In this document: positions 36,125 through 47,250 of the stretch, piece by piece
Numbering within the stretch: the stretch's first letter is position 1
Layout of the letters: each line of letters opens with the position of its first letter
From: Ramlibacter tataouinensis
GTDB taxonomy: Bacteria; Pseudomonadota; Gammaproteobacteria; Burkholderiales; Burkholderiaceae_C
Direction of reading: 5' to 3'
DNA: 64,000 bases
Assembly: GCF_027941915.1 (NCBI RefSeq)
Contig: NZ_CP116009.1
Span: 1,674,001 to 1,738,000, forward strand
Notes under the pieces: generated by a model
The model's input: only the letters and a program-made list of their open reading frames with translations
The model's database searches: none
Told to the model about the DNA's origin: nothing
Translations under genes and position numbers: made by a program

Positions 36125-37414
36125 TCAAGCGATCGGCGCGCCGCCGACGTACACCTGCTCGACCACCCGGTCGTCGCCCAGCACGATCAGCGAGAACAGC
36201 AGCTCGTCCAAGCTGCCGGCCTGCGCCACCTTGCGCGCCAGCAGCGGCAGGGCGCGCGGCTCCAGCAGCAGGAAATCGGCTTCGCAGCCGGGCTGCAGGT
36301 TGCCGATCACGCCCCCGAGGCCGAGCGCCTGCGCCGCCCCGGCGGTGTGCTGCCACCACAGGTTCTGCGGCGACAGGCTCACGCCCGGCTTGGTCTGGCC
36401 TTCGCGGCCCACGCAGTAGGCCGCCAGCATGGTGTGGAAGGGGTTGAAGCTGGTGCCGCCGCCGACGTCGCTGGCCAGGCCGTGGCGAAAGCCGATGCGC
36501 CGGGCGCCCTCGTAGTCGAAGAAGCCGCTGCCCAGGAACAGGTTGCTGGTGGGGCTCACGGCCGCCGCCGCGCCGGTGTCGCGCAGCAGCGCGCGGTCGG
36601 TGTCGTCGATGTGGATGCAGTGGGCATAGACGGCGCGCTCGCGCAGCAGGCCGAAGCCTTCGTACACCGCCAGGTAGCTGCGGGCGGCCGGGAACAGCTC
36701 GCGGGCCCAGCGGATCTCGTCGCGGTTCTCGGCCACGTGCGACTGGATCCAGACGTCCGGGTACCGGGCGGCCAGCTCGCCGGCGCCGCGCAGCTGGGCT
36801 TCGCTGCAACTGGGCGCGAAGCGGGGCGTGATCGCGTAGCCCAGCCGCTCGACGCCCTGCCAGCGGCGGATCAGCGCCTCGGTGTCGGCCAGGGATTGCG
36901 CCGTCTCGTCGCGCACGCCATCGGGCGAATGGCGGTCCTGCAGCACCTTGCCGGCGATCAGCCGCAGGCCGCGCGCGCGTGCAGCCGCCATCAGCGCATC
37001 CACCGAGGCCGGGTGCGAGCTGCAGAAGGCCAGCGGGGTGGTCACGCCGTGGCGCAGCAGCTCGTCCAGGAACACCTGCGCCACGAGGTCGGCGTGGTCG
37101 CGGTCGGCAAAGCGCGCCTCGTGCGGGAAGGTGTACTGCTCCAGCCACGGCAGCAGGCCCTCGGCCGGCGAGCCGATCACGTCGGTCTGCGGAAAATGCA
37201 CGTGCAGGTCGATGAAGCCAGGCGCCAGCAGCTTGCCGGGGTGGTGCTCCACCGCCACGCCCGGGTAGTTGGGCGCGAGCGCCTGCCAGGAGCCGGCCGC
37301 CCGCACCACGGGCCGGCCGTCCGCGCCGGGGCCGATCAGCAGCAGGCCGTCATCCTCGTACAGGGCCGAGCCGTCATCGGCAAAGCGCAGCAGCGCGGCG
37401 CGGAAGGCTTTCAT
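36125..37414 (-). CDS. guaD: Guanine deaminase
   Basis: This 429-residue amidohydrolase turns guanine into xanthine. Zinc ligands appear in [12 protein letters not shown] (His-x-His), QSHVAEN (His), AHCIHIDD (His) and [10 protein letters not shown] (Asp). The [23 protein letters not shown] segment is characteristic of guanine deaminases rather than other cytosine/adenosine-type hydrolases. Its ATG overlaps the stop of the BMP-type binding-protein gene by 4 bases (ATGA), tying purine breakdown to nucleoside or base uptake. Confidence 0.92.
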   Translation of the reverse strand: MKAFRAALLRFADDGSALYEDDGLLLIGPGADGRPVVRAAGSWQALAPNYPGVAVEHHPGKLLAPGFIDLHVHFPQTDVIGSPAEGLLPWLEQYTFPHEARFADRDHADLVAQVFLDELLRHGVTTPLAFCSSHPASVDALMAAARARGLRLIAGKVLQDRHSPDGVRDETAQSLADTEALIRRWQGVERLGYAITPRFAPSCSEAQLRGAGELAARYPDVWIQSHVAENRDEIRWARELFPAARSYLAVYEGFGLLRERAVYAHCIHIDDTDRALLRDTGAAAAVSPTSNLFLGSGFFDYEGARRIGFRHGLASDVGGGTSFNPFHTMLAAYCVGREGQTKPGVSLSPQNLWWQHTAGAAQALGLGGVIGNLQPGCEADFLLLEPRALPLLARKVAQAGSLDELLFSLIVLGDDRVVEQVYVGGAPIA

Positions 37415-38481
37415 TTGCCCAGTGTGCCCTGCACGCCCTCGACCAGGAAGTCCATGCCCAGGATCCGTTCGTCCGACAGCGCCCGGCCGGGCGGCACCAC
37501 CGGGTTCCCGCGGTTGTCCTGGATCGGCCCGGCAAAGGGGTTGAGCCTGCCGGCGGCGAGGTCGCGCTGGCGCGCCAGCACCTCGTCGCGCACGGCGGGC
37601 GGCACCCGGGGGCCGAAGTGCTCGACCTTGACCATGCCGTCGCGCACGCCGCCCCAGAACTGCTGCGGCTTCCAGGTGCCGTCCAGCACCTGCCGGGCGC
37701 GGCGGGTGTAGTAGTCGCCCCAGTGGTGGGTCACGGCCAGCAGCTGCGCATCGGGCGCGGCGAAACGCATGTCCGAGTGGTAGGCGATGGCCAGCTTGCC
37801 GCGCTCCTGCGCCGCCGCCATCACCGCCGTCGAGGCGCTGTGGAAGGCGACCACGTCGGCCTGCTGGTTGAACAGCGTCATCGCCGCTTCGCGCTCGCGC
37901 GGCGGGTCGAACCAGGTGTTCAGCCAGATCACCTTGACCTGGGCAGCCGGATCGACCGAGCGCATGCCCAGCGTGAACGCGTTCAGCCCCTGCAGCACCT
38001 CGGGGATGGGAAAGCCGGCGACGTAGCCGGCCACGTGGGTGCGCGTCATGCGGCCGGCCGCCACCCCGGCCAGATAGCGGCCTTCGTAGTAGCGCGCATT
38101 GGCGGTAGCGACGTTGGGCGCGGTCTTGTAGCCGGTGATGGACTCGAACTTCACCTGCGGGAAGTCGCGCGCCACCTTCAGGGTCGGCTCCATGTAGCCG
38201 AAGCTGGGCGTGAAGATCAGGCCGTAGCCCTGCTGCGCCAGGTCGCGGATCACGCGCTCGGCGTCCGCGCCTTCCGGCACGTTCTCGACCGAGCGGGTCT
38301 GCACGCGCTGGCCGAGCGCTGCCTGCACGGCCTCGCGGCCTTCCTCGTGCTGGCGCACCCAGCCGGCGGGGGTCAGGGGCGCCACGTGCACCCACGCGAT
38401 CTTCAGCGGGGGTGGCGGCTGGGACGTGGCGGGAAGCGAAAGAAGGGCGGCCGCGAATGCGGCTGCGAGGTTTTTGTACAT
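37411..38481 (-). CDS. BMP-family substrate-binding protein (nucleoside/purine type)
   Basis: A 356-residue periplasmic binding protein starting MYKNLAAAFAAALLSLPATSQ, a signal peptide without a lipobox cysteine, so a soluble periplasmic form is expected. The mature part fits the PnrA/Med/BMP family: LKIAWVHVAPLTPAGWVRQHEEG, FTPSFGYMEPTLKVARDFP, GYKTAPNVATANARYYEGRYLAGVAAG and VIWLNTWFDPPRE. It overlaps guaD by 4 bases. The partner ABC permease and ATPase are not in the window. Purine or nucleoside capture is inferred from the family and from guaD. Confidence 0.86.
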   Translation of the reverse strand: MYKNLAAAFAAALLSLPATSQPPPPLKIAWVHVAPLTPAGWVRQHEEGREAVQAALGQRVQTRSVENVPEGADAERVIRDLAQQGYGLIFTPSFGYMEPTLKVARDFPQVKFESITGYKTAPNVATANARYYEGRYLAGVAAGRMTRTHVAGYVAGFPIPEVLQGLNAFTLGMRSVDPAAQVKVIWLNTWFDPPREREAAMTLFNQQADVVAFHSASTAVMAAAQERGKLAIAYHSDMRFAAPDAQLLAVTHHWGDYYTRRARQVLDGTWKPQQFWGGVRDGMVKVEHFGPRVPPAVRDEVLARQRDLAAGRLNPFAGPIQDNRGNPVVPPGRALSDERILGMDFLVEGVQGTLGK

Positions 38482-38510
38482 GGTGTTCCTCTACATGGCC
38501 AGAACAGGTT

Positions 38511-38585
38511 CCCCCCCGAAGCGGCCTTCGGCCGCCTCCCCCAGGGGGCGCCACCAGCGGCCCGGCAAAGCCGGTTCCGCGGTGG
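38511..38585. repeat. Extragenic palindromic repeat, copy 2
   Basis: Nearly identical to 3645-3718 over about 74 bases: CCCCCGAAGCGGCC, GGCCGC, GGGCGCCACC, then GGCCCGGCAAAGCCGG and TTCCGCGGTGG. It lies upstream of the BMP-protein gene start (minus strand) and downstream of coaX's stop, inside the 207-base gap 38482-38688. Three potential hairpins are visible. The remainder of that gap shows nothing I can name; the promoter for the BMP-guaD pair must lie in or next to the repeat. Confidence 0.75.
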
Positions 38586-38688
38586 TCGCTGGAAGGGCCA
38601 CCGCACGCGGAAGGTCTGAGCGACGGAGCCTGGCCTTGGAGCAGGAACTGCCGCTGTTGGCGCAGCGGCAGGGGGCAATTCTAGGCGC

Positions 38689-39462
38689 TCAGGCGGGCGC
38701 GAAGCGGCGCGCGGCGATCTCCAGCAGGCCGTCGAAGATCAGGCTGTCCACCAGTTCGAACGGCACCGACATGTGCGGCGCCATCTTCCAGCCGGCGCCG
38801 CCGGTCATGAAGCAGGCCGGTTCGGCGCCGCAGTGCCGGCGCACGTGCTGCACCATGCGCTCGACCGCGCCGGCGATGGCGTAGGTGCCGCCACTGGTCA
38901 GCGCGTCGCTGGTGTTGGTGGGAAATTCGCGCACTTCGCCGGTGGGCACGTGCAAGCCGGCGGTGCCGGATTCGAGGGCGCGCAGCATGATGCCGTGCCC
39001 CGGCAGGATGAAGCCGCCGAGGAAGCGGCCGTCCGTATCGATCGCCTCGACAGTGACGGCGGTGCCGACCATCACCACCACAATCGGCCGTTGCGGACCC
39101 CTGGCCAGCATCCGGTGGCGCGCGCCGACCATGGCCACCCAGCGGTCGGCGCCCAGCCGCGCCGGGTGGTCGTAACCGTTGGATAGCCCCGCCTCTTCGA
39201 CGCTGGCATGAACCCACTGCGAGGAAATGCCCCAGGCCTCCTCCACCTGCTGCTCGGCGCGGCGCCGCACCGGATCGGCCGCCACCGCACAGCCGATCAT
39301 CCTGTGCGGCGCGGGCAGTCCGGCCCAGGGGCCTTCGGCCAGCCGTTCGATGTGTTCCAGGAATTCGGCCCCCTGGGCCAGCAGCTGCGCCCCCGGCCGG
39401 GCCTGGTCGTACAGCGCCCATTTCAGGCGCGTGTTGCCGATGTCGATCGCGAGCAGGGACAC
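38689..39462 (-). CDS. coaX: Type III pantothenate kinase
   Basis: This 257-residue ASKHA-fold kinase phosphorylates pantothenate, the first step of coenzyme A synthesis. The ATP phosphate loop [12 protein letters not shown] is at residues 6-17, the pantothenate site [12 protein letters not shown] near the middle, and the adenosine/phosphate loop [12 protein letters not shown] follows. [21 protein letters not shown] is typical of CoaX. The start is GTG at 39462, the only codon giving the family N-terminus [11 protein letters not shown]. In many relatives coaX follows birA; here it follows a coiled-coil gene whose stop is 10 bases upstream. Confidence 0.94.
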   Translation of the reverse strand: MSLLAIDIGNTRLKWALYDQARPGAQLLAQGAEFLEHIERLAEGPWAGLPAPHRMIGCAVAADPVRRRAEQQVEEAWGISSQWVHASVEEAGLSNGYDHPARLGADRWVAMVGARHRMLARGPQRPIVVVMVGTAVTVEAIDTDGRFLGGFILPGHGIMLRALESGTAGLHVPTGEVREFPTNTSDALTSGGTYAIAGAVERMVQHVRRHCGAEPACFMTGGAGWKMAPHMSVPFELVDSLIFDGLLEIAARRFAPA

Positions 39463-39472
39463 GCCGGGCTTC

Positions 39473-40408
39473 TCAGGCGGCTGCCGCGAGCTGCTCGCCC
39501 ATGGCGGCAAGCAGGCGCGCCAGCGCGTCCTCGTGCTGGCGCAACTGGTCGCACTCGGCCAGCAGGCGGTCGAGGCGCTTGCGCAGCTCCTCATGGATCT
39601 GCTGCGGGCCTTTCAGGTTCAGGCCGGCGACCTTGCCCTCGGCGGCGGCGCTGGCCAGCGTGCCCAGGCGCGAGCGCCACTCGCGGATTTCGGTGGCCGC
39701 CGCCCTGGGCATCTGCGCCATCAGCGCGGCGCGCCGCTCGGCGGTCGCGCGCACCTCCTGGTGCGCCTGCTGCGAGGCGGTGGCGGCGGCGCGCAACGCC
39801 TTCAGCCGCACGACCAGGGTCTCGCAGCGGGCCGCGTCCGCCCGCACCTGCTCCTGGGCAGCCGGGTCGGCGGCCGCCTGGCCCTGGCGCGACTTGAGCT
39901 GGTTGCGCATGTCCTGCAGCCAGCGCGCACCCTGGTCGATGATCTTGTCCAGCGCCCGGTACTCGACCTCCAGCTCGACCAGCGCGCGTTCGGCCGCCGC
40001 GGCGGGGGCCGTCTGCTGCTGCTGCACGGCGGCCGCCTCGCCGGCGAAGCCCTTGGCCACCCCCTCGATCTGCTCGATGCGCCCGGCGAATCCGGCCCCG
40101 GCGTCACGGCTCTTGCCGGTGACCTTCGCCCACAGGCCCTGGGGTTGCAGGACCGTGAAGTCCAGCGGGTCCAGCGCCTGCCGCAGCCGCTGCAGCACCG
40201 GCTGGACGCTCGCCGCCTGCGACGCGCGGGCATGGCCTTCCAGTTCCAGCGCCAGCTCCGCCAGCCGCTTGACGTGGGCATGGCCCACGTCCGCCGCCAT
40301 CTGGTCGAGAAAGGCCGCCGGCGAGACCGGCGCGCGGGCGGTCGCGGCCACCTGGGCCAGCTTGGCCGGGGTCATCAGGGAAGCCGTGCGGTCGTGGGAG
40401 GGGTCCAT
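39473..40408 (-). CDS. Alpha-helical coiled-coil protein of unknown function
   Basis: A 311-residue, almost wholly helical protein rich in Ala, Gln, Glu and Arg, with heptad-like stretches at about 65-95, 110-190 and 260-310. The segment [28 protein letters not shown] near residues 80-107 is the only less repetitive part and recalls the N-terminal region of TelA-type toxic anion resistance proteins, but this match is weak. No signal peptide or membrane segment. The ATG at 40408 follows CTCCAGAGCC. It is 10 bases from coaX on the same strand, so the genes may be cotranscribed. Confidence 0.65.
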   Translation of the reverse strand: MDPSHDRTASLMTPAKLAQVAATARAPVSPAAFLDQMAADVGHAHVKRLAELALELEGHARASQAASVQPVLQRLRQALDPLDFTVLQPQGLWAKVTGKSRDAGAGFAGRIEQIEGVAKGFAGEAAAVQQQQTAPAAAAERALVELEVEYRALDKIIDQGARWLQDMRNQLKSRQGQAAADPAAQEQVRADAARCETLVVRLKALRAAATASQQAHQEVRATAERRAALMAQMPRAAATEIREWRSRLGTLASAAAEGKVAGLNLKGPQQIHEELRKRLDRLLAECDQLRQHEDALARLLAAMGEQLAAAA

Positions 40409-40495
40409 GGCTCTGGAGGGCAGGACGGAGGGAGCGCCAATATACCCGCCTGCGGTTGTGCTCTGCGCCGGGCAGGGACAAGGCGCGCCGAGGCC

Positions 40496-41164
40496 TCAGA
40501 TGGCGCCCAGCCAGCAGGCGCGCTGGATCGCGGCCAGCTTGCTGTCCACCCGCAGCTTGGCCATGGCATTGGCCAGGTGGTAGTTCACCGTGCGCTCGGC
40601 GCAGTGCAGGCGCTGCGCGCTCTCGCGCGCGGTCAGGCCCTGGAAGGCCAGCACCAGGCAGTCGCGCTCGCGCGGGCTGAGCCGGGAGCGCCCGGCGGCG
40701 ATGCAGCGCCGCACGCGCGGCCAGATGTTCAGGGCCGACCACACCAGCGCCGCCGCTTCGCCGCGGTCGCCCAGCGCGCGCGGGCTGAACATGAAGCATT
40801 CGAAGGCGCGGCCGGCCGGCAGCGGGAACTCCACCCGCACCAGGGTCTGGTAGCCGTGCGCCGTCCACAGCAGCCGCCAGCGGCTGTCGTCCCGCTCTTC
40901 GGCACGGGCGATGTACTGCCAGGCGACCAGCGGTGCGTCGGAATCGCGCCAGGTGACCCCGAAGTCACCGCTGGCGGCCAGTGCCTGGGCCGCACCCGCC
41001 AGCGGCGGGGGATGCACCGCGACCACCTGGCGGTCCTCGGGCGTGCCGAAGGGGTCGGGCCCGAGCACGACGATCGCTTCGACCGAGAGATCGCGCAAGG
41101 CGCCCACCCAGTCGCTCAGGACCGAATCCAGGTCCAAACTGTCAAAGTTAGCAGGCTCGCCCAT
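40496..41164 (-). CDS. LuxR-type transcriptional regulator
   Basis: This 222-residue protein has a C-terminal LuxR helix-turn-helix: RLSPRERDCLVLAFQGLTARESAQRLHCAERTVNYHLANAMAKL (about 160-205). The N-terminal 150 residues look like an autoinducer-binding-type alpha/beta domain in length and layout, including DDSRWRLLWTAHGYQTLVRVEFPLP. However, the canonical AHL-contact pattern (Trp-x3-Tyr then Asp-Pro) is not evident. It may be a solo LuxR with another ligand. It is divergent from the response regulator at 41245, with 80 bases of shared upstream DNA. Confidence 0.82.
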   Translation of the reverse strand: MGEPANFDSLDLDSVLSDWVGALRDLSVEAIVVLGPDPFGTPEDRQVVAVHPPPLAGAAQALAASGDFGVTWRDSDAPLVAWQYIARAEERDDSRWRLLWTAHGYQTLVRVEFPLPAGRAFECFMFSPRALGDRGEAAALVWSALNIWPRVRRCIAAGRSRLSPRERDCLVLAFQGLTARESAQRLHCAERTVNYHLANAMAKLRVDSKLAAIQRACWLGAI

Positions 41165-41172
41165 TCACCCGG

Positions 41173-41198
41173 CTGTCATTTGGCGCCGGGCTGTGACA
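41173..41198. promoter_or_regulatory. Candidate operator: TGTCA-N15-TGACA in the LuxR/response-regulator gap
   Basis: In the 80-base divergent gap an inverted repeat TGTCA (41174-41178) and TGACA (41194-41198) flanks GGCGCCGGG. The GACAAT part could serve as a -10 box for the rightward gene. The same half-site CTGTCA forms both arms of the palindrome at 42292. Assignment as an operator is inference. Confidence 0.35.
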
Positions 41199-41244
41199 AT
41201 AGCAGCATCGTGCGACCGATCCCCAACCGTTCCGCCCCGCCCGC

Positions 41245-42210
41245 ATGACTTTCCCTTTGTTCAGCCGACCGGGCGCCCTCGCCTTCCTCGACGACGACCC
41301 GGACTACCTGGAGATGCTGGCCCTGGTGGTGCCGCGCCGCTGGCACGCCCGGTTGTTCGTGCAACCGCGCGAGTGCATGACCCGGCTGCGCAAGGAGCTG
41401 CCGTTCTGGGAAGCCGACGCCTGGAGCCAGCAGGAGCTGGTCAACCAGTGGCGCGCCGGCCGCCCGCTGGTGCCCCAGGTGCTGGCCTACTGGGCCCGCA
41501 GCAGCGAACGCTTTTCGCTCACCCGCGTGTTCATGGTGGACTACTCGATGCCGGAGATGGACGGCCTGCAGGTGCTGGGGGAGATGGGCGAATGGCCGGG
41601 CGCGCGGGTGCTGCTCACCGGCCAGGCCGACGACCAGGTCGCCATCGACGCGTTCAACGGCGGGCTGATCGAGCAGTTCATTCCCAAGCAGACCGGCGAC
41701 ATCGGCCAGCGCCTGCAGGAGGTGGTCGAACGGCTGATGACGGCGCCCCACCCGGCCCATGCCCAGACCTGGCGCGCCACGCTCAAGCCCGAGCAGCTGG
41801 CGCTGCTGCGCGAGCCGGGCGTGGCCCGCGACCTCGCCTCGCTGGCGGCCGGGCGCTGGGTGGAGCACGTGGTGATCGGCGACCCGTTCGGCGTGCTGGG
41901 GCTGGACGCCGCTGGCCGGGCCGGCTGGCTGCAGCTGGAGACCACCGCCGCCCTGCCCGCGCTGGCCGAGATGGCGCAGCTCGAAGGGCTGGACGCCGCC
42001 ACCGTGGCCGAGGTCCGTGCCGGACGCCGGCTGGCCAGCGTGGAAGTGAGCCAGTCGCTGCGCCAGCCCCCGCAGGTGGCGGACGCCATCCCGGTGGGCG
42101 ACGACGGCAAGCTGCGGGCAGCCTGGTTTCCGCTGGACGCCTCCGGCCTGGGCGACGCCGGTTATGCCCACTGGCTGGCGCGCCAGCCCCAGCGCCGCGT
42201 GCGGGCCTGA
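41245..42210 (+). CDS. Atypical response regulator with an enlarged receiver domain
   Basis: A 321-residue protein beginning MTFPLFSRPGALAFLDDDPD. The receiver has the acidic cluster Asp16-18, phospho-acceptor Asp99 in FMVDYSMPEMDG, Thr125 in VLLTGQ and Lys148 in FIPKQ. The distance from acidic pair to acceptor (about 82 residues) is nearly twice the CheY value, because 35-40 extra residues (about 45-88) are inserted. The C-terminal 165 residues match no output domain I know; they are not a DNA-binding or GGDEF/EAL type. It is divergent from the LuxR-type gene and convergent with secA. Confidence 0.78.
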   Translation: MTFPLFSRPGALAFLDDDPDYLEMLALVVPRRWHARLFVQPRECMTRLRKELPFWEADAWSQQELVNQWRAGRPLVPQVLAYWARSSERFSLTRVFMVDYSMPEMDGLQVLGEMGEWPGARVLLTGQADDQVAIDAFNGGLIEQFIPKQTGDIGQRLQEVVERLMTAPHPAHAQTWRATLKPEQLALLREPGVARDLASLAAGRWVEHVVIGDPFGVLGLDAAGRAGWLQLETTAALPALAEMAQLEGLDAATVAEVRAGRRLASVEVSQSLRQPPQVADAIPVGDDGKLRAAWFPLDASGLGDAGYAHWLARQPQRRVRA

Positions 42211-42291
42211 CCATCGGTCCGGCAACGGGGCTGGGCGGGTCGCGGCCATCGATCGATTCAAGGCGAACCCGGCCGGCGCCGGGGCGCCGCC

Positions 42292-42309
42292 CCTGTCAGA
42301 TCTGACAGG
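42292..42309. promoter_or_regulatory. Perfect 18-base palindrome
   Basis: CCTGTCAGATCTGACAGG is a perfect dyad in the 135-base gap between the convergent response regulator and secA. Its symmetric CTG-N10-CAG form is like lux/tra-type boxes, yet no start codon lies downstream. Flanking GGCGCC blocks could extend it into a hairpin, so a bidirectional terminator without uridine run is an alternative. Confidence 0.5.
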
Positions 42310-42345
42310 CGCCGGCGGGGCGAGTGGCCCGCGCGCACGGCGGCC

Positions 42346-45144
<2,799 letters not shown>

Positions 45145-45269
45145 GAACACGGTGCTGCCCTGCCGGCCCGCAAAGGCCTGGCAGGGCAGCTCAATCCTTC
45201 TTGTGCTGCAGCAGGTGGGGCTGCCGGGCGGCAAGGCAAGCGCCCGGCCGGTCGGCAAAGGGTGCGATT

Positions 45270-46232
45270 TTACCGCCGGGCCGCAGGCTGGCCGCGCACG
45301 CCGCCGCCGGCGGCCGGAGCGGCCGCCACTTCGGCGCCGGCCTTGAGGAACTTCTGCGGGTCCTGCGGCACGCCCTGCACCAGCACCTCGAAATGCAGGT
45401 GCGGCCCGGTGGAGCGGCCGGTGCTGCCGACCTCGGCGATCTTCTGCCCTCGCTTGACCAGGTCGCCCTTGCGCACCCACAGGCGCGAGGCATGGGCGTA
45501 GCGCGTTACCAGCCCGTTGCCGTGGTCGATCTCGATCATCTGGCCGTACGCCGGGTGCAGCTCCTGCGCCACCACCACGCCGCCCGATGCCGCCAGGATC
45601 GGCGTGCCGGGTTGCGCCTCGAAGTCCAGCCCGGTGTGCAGCGCCGAGCGGCCGGTGAAGGGGTCGATGCGCCAGCCGAAGGCCGAACCCAGCGATCCGT
45701 CGACCGGGTGCTGGGTGGGGATCATCATCCGGCGCACCTTCTGGTCGAACAGGCGCGACTCGACCACCGTCAGCAGGTCAACGCCGTGGTCGGCCATCGC
45801 GTCCAGCTCGGCCAGCGTCCCATTGAGCTCGTCCATCGACAGCGGCCGGCCCGACACCAGCGCGCCGCCGCGCCCCGGCGTGGCCTTGATCTCGGCCGGG
45901 TTCAGGCCGGCCAGGCCGGACACCCGCTCGCCGAGTGCCTCGAGCTGGACCAGCTTGGCCTGCATCTCGCCCAGCCGGCGCGCCAGGGCGTCGAGGTTTT
46001 CGCGCAGGTAGCGGTCGCGCTGCTCGAATTCGTCCTTGACGATCAGCCGCACCAGGGTGCCGACCACCGGCCAGCCTTCGCGCGCGCCCTTGAGGAATAC
46101 CCAGTGGTAGAGCAGCGCCGCCGACAGCATCAGGGCCAGCGACAGGCCGGCCAGCGCCAGCAGCAGCCGCGGGCCGCTGAGATGGATGGCCCGGCTCCTG
46201 GCGAGCCAGGCGTCCGTGATAATGAAATGCAC
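45270..46232 (-). CDS. M23-family (LytM-like) peptidase
   Basis: A 320-residue protein with one N-terminal membrane helix (about residues 22-43, [22 protein letters not shown]), a coiled-coil segment ([28 protein letters not shown]) and a C-terminal LytM domain. The zinc site is complete: HTGLDFEA (His-x3-Asp) and HLHFEV (His-x-His). It would cut or regulate cutting of peptidoglycan in the periplasm. The start is GTG at 46232, which has GAGGGGGA ahead of it and gives [14 protein letters not shown]. Its start codon lies inside the 5' end of the opposing DciA-like gene. It precedes secA. Confidence 0.88.
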   Translation of the reverse strand: MHFIITDAWLARSRAIHLSGPRLLLALAGLSLALMLSAALLYHWVFLKGAREGWPVVGTLVRLIVKDEFEQRDRYLRENLDALARRLGEMQAKLVQLEALGERVSGLAGLNPAEIKATPGRGGALVSGRPLSMDELNGTLAELDAMADHGVDLLTVVESRLFDQKVRRMMIPTQHPVDGSLGSAFGWRIDPFTGRSALHTGLDFEAQPGTPILAASGGVVVAQELHPAYGQMIEIDHGNGLVTRYAHASRLWVRKGDLVKRGQKIAEVGSTGRSTGPHLHFEVLVQGVPQDPQKFLKAGAEVAAAPAAGGGVRGQPAARR

Positions 46233-46568
46233 TCGCGTCCCCCTCGTCCCGCCGTCCCCGTGAACCGTCGTCAGCACTCCCTCACCCTGCTCCAGGCCGC
46301 CGATGCCTCGCCCACATTGGCGCGGCTGGCGGCGCTGGCGCGCGAGTCCGGCGAACGGCTCCGGGCGGTCGAATCGCTGATCCCCGCCCCGCTGCGCCCC
46401 CTGGTGAAGGCCGGGCCGATCGATGGACCGGCCTGGTGCCTGCTGGTGGAGGGCAACGCCGCGGCCGCCAAGCTGAGACAGCTGCTGCCTGCGCTGCAAG
46501 CTCATCTGTGCGGCCGGGGGTGGGAGGTTACCGCAATCCGGATCAAGGTCCAAGCGCGCGGCGGCTGA
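46227..46568 (+). CDS. DciA/DUF721-like protein
   Basis: A 113-residue protein (102 if the GTG at 46260 is the real start). The core LQAADASPTLARLAALARESGERLRAVESLIPAPLRPLV is typical of the betaproteobacterial DUF721 branch, followed by GPAWCLLVEGNAAAAKLRQLLPALQAHL. DUF721 proteins include DciA, which helps load the replicative helicase in bacteria without DnaC; that role here is inferred from family only. ATG at 46227 overlaps the start codon of the opposite M23 gene by 6 bases. Downstream, 30 bases separate it from the convergent tRNA-Thr. Confidence 0.72.
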   Translation: MHSRPPRPAVPVNRRQHSLTLLQAADASPTLARLAALARESGERLRAVESLIPAPLRPLVKAGPIDGPAWCLLVEGNAAAAKLRQLLPALQAHLCGRGWEVTAIRIKVQARGG

Positions 46569-46598
46569 GGCCGGGCGGACGGCGGTGCGGCGATGGGC

Positions 46599-46673
46599 TG
46601 GTGCCGATTGTCGGGATCGAACTGACGACCTACCGCTTACAAGGCGGTTGCTCTACCACTGAGCTAAATCGGC
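46599..46673 (-). tRNA. tRNA-Thr (anticodon UGU)
   Basis: On the minus strand a 75-nucleotide cloverleaf runs from GCCGATT to AATCGGC-ACCA with encoded CCA. The D arm is AGCTCAGTGGTAGAGC, the anticodon stem ACCGC/GCGGT encloses loop CTTGTAA with anticodon TGT, and the T arm contains GTTCGATCC (GTCAGTTCGATCCCGAC). It reads ACA-type threonine codons. It precedes no gene on its strand and sits between the DciA-like gene and sspB. Confidence 0.95.
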
Positions 46674-46714
46674 GTGCGCGCGAATTCTAGAACGGGCCCG
46701 GGAAGGCCCGCCCT

Positions 46715-47227
46715 TCACTTGACTCGCTTGAGCGCGGGCCGCGGGCCGGCGGGCGGCTTGGGCGGCTCGCTTTCGGGGCCGGCTCCGTCGCCGGCGCTCT
46801 CGGGGGTGACCAGTTGCACCACCTTGCCGTCCGGCTCCGGCGCAGATCCAGTTCCGGCGGCGGCCACGCTGGTGAGCGGTGAAGGCCGGGGTGCCGGTGT
46901 TCCGGGAGCCGGCACCGGAAAGGCCATGCCCTGGCCGTTCTCTCGGGCGTAGATCGCGATCACCCGGTTGATGGGCACCATGATCTCGCGGGCGCTGCCG
47001 GCAAAACGGGCCTTGAACTCGATGAATTCGTTGCCCAGCTTGAGCGAGCTGGTCGCGTCGAAGCTGATGTTGAGGACGATCTCGCCGTTCTTGACGTACT
47101 CGCGCGGCACCTGGACGGTCTCGTCCACCTGCACGGCCACGTACGGCGTCAGGCCGTTGTCCGTGCACCAGTCGTACAGCGCCCGGATCAGGTACGGGCG
47201 CGTCGAGGTGGACTCCAGGGCATTCAT
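46715..47227 (-). CDS. sspB: ClpXP protease specificity-enhancing factor SspB
   Basis: A 170-residue adaptor that tethers ssrA-tagged proteins to ClpXP. The folded N-terminal domain shows STRPYLIRALYDWCTDNGLTPYV, VPREYVKNGEIVLNIS and the ssrA-binding groove FKARFAGSAREIMVPINRV. A long Pro/Ala/Glu-rich linker (residues 105-160) leads to the short C-terminal tail ALKRVK, which matches the ClpX-binding peptide. It follows sspA on the same strand with a 23-base gap, the normal sspAB order. Confidence 0.95.
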   Translation of the reverse strand: MNALESTSTRPYLIRALYDWCTDNGLTPYVAVQVDETVQVPREYVKNGEIVLNISFDATSSLKLGNEFIEFKARFAGSAREIMVPINRVIAIYARENGQGMAFPVPAPGTPAPRPSPLTSVAAAGTGSAPEPDGKVVQLVTPESAGDGAGPESEPPKPPAGPRPALKRVK

Positions 47228-47250
47228 CGTTCCGGCCTGCCGCCTTCTTT

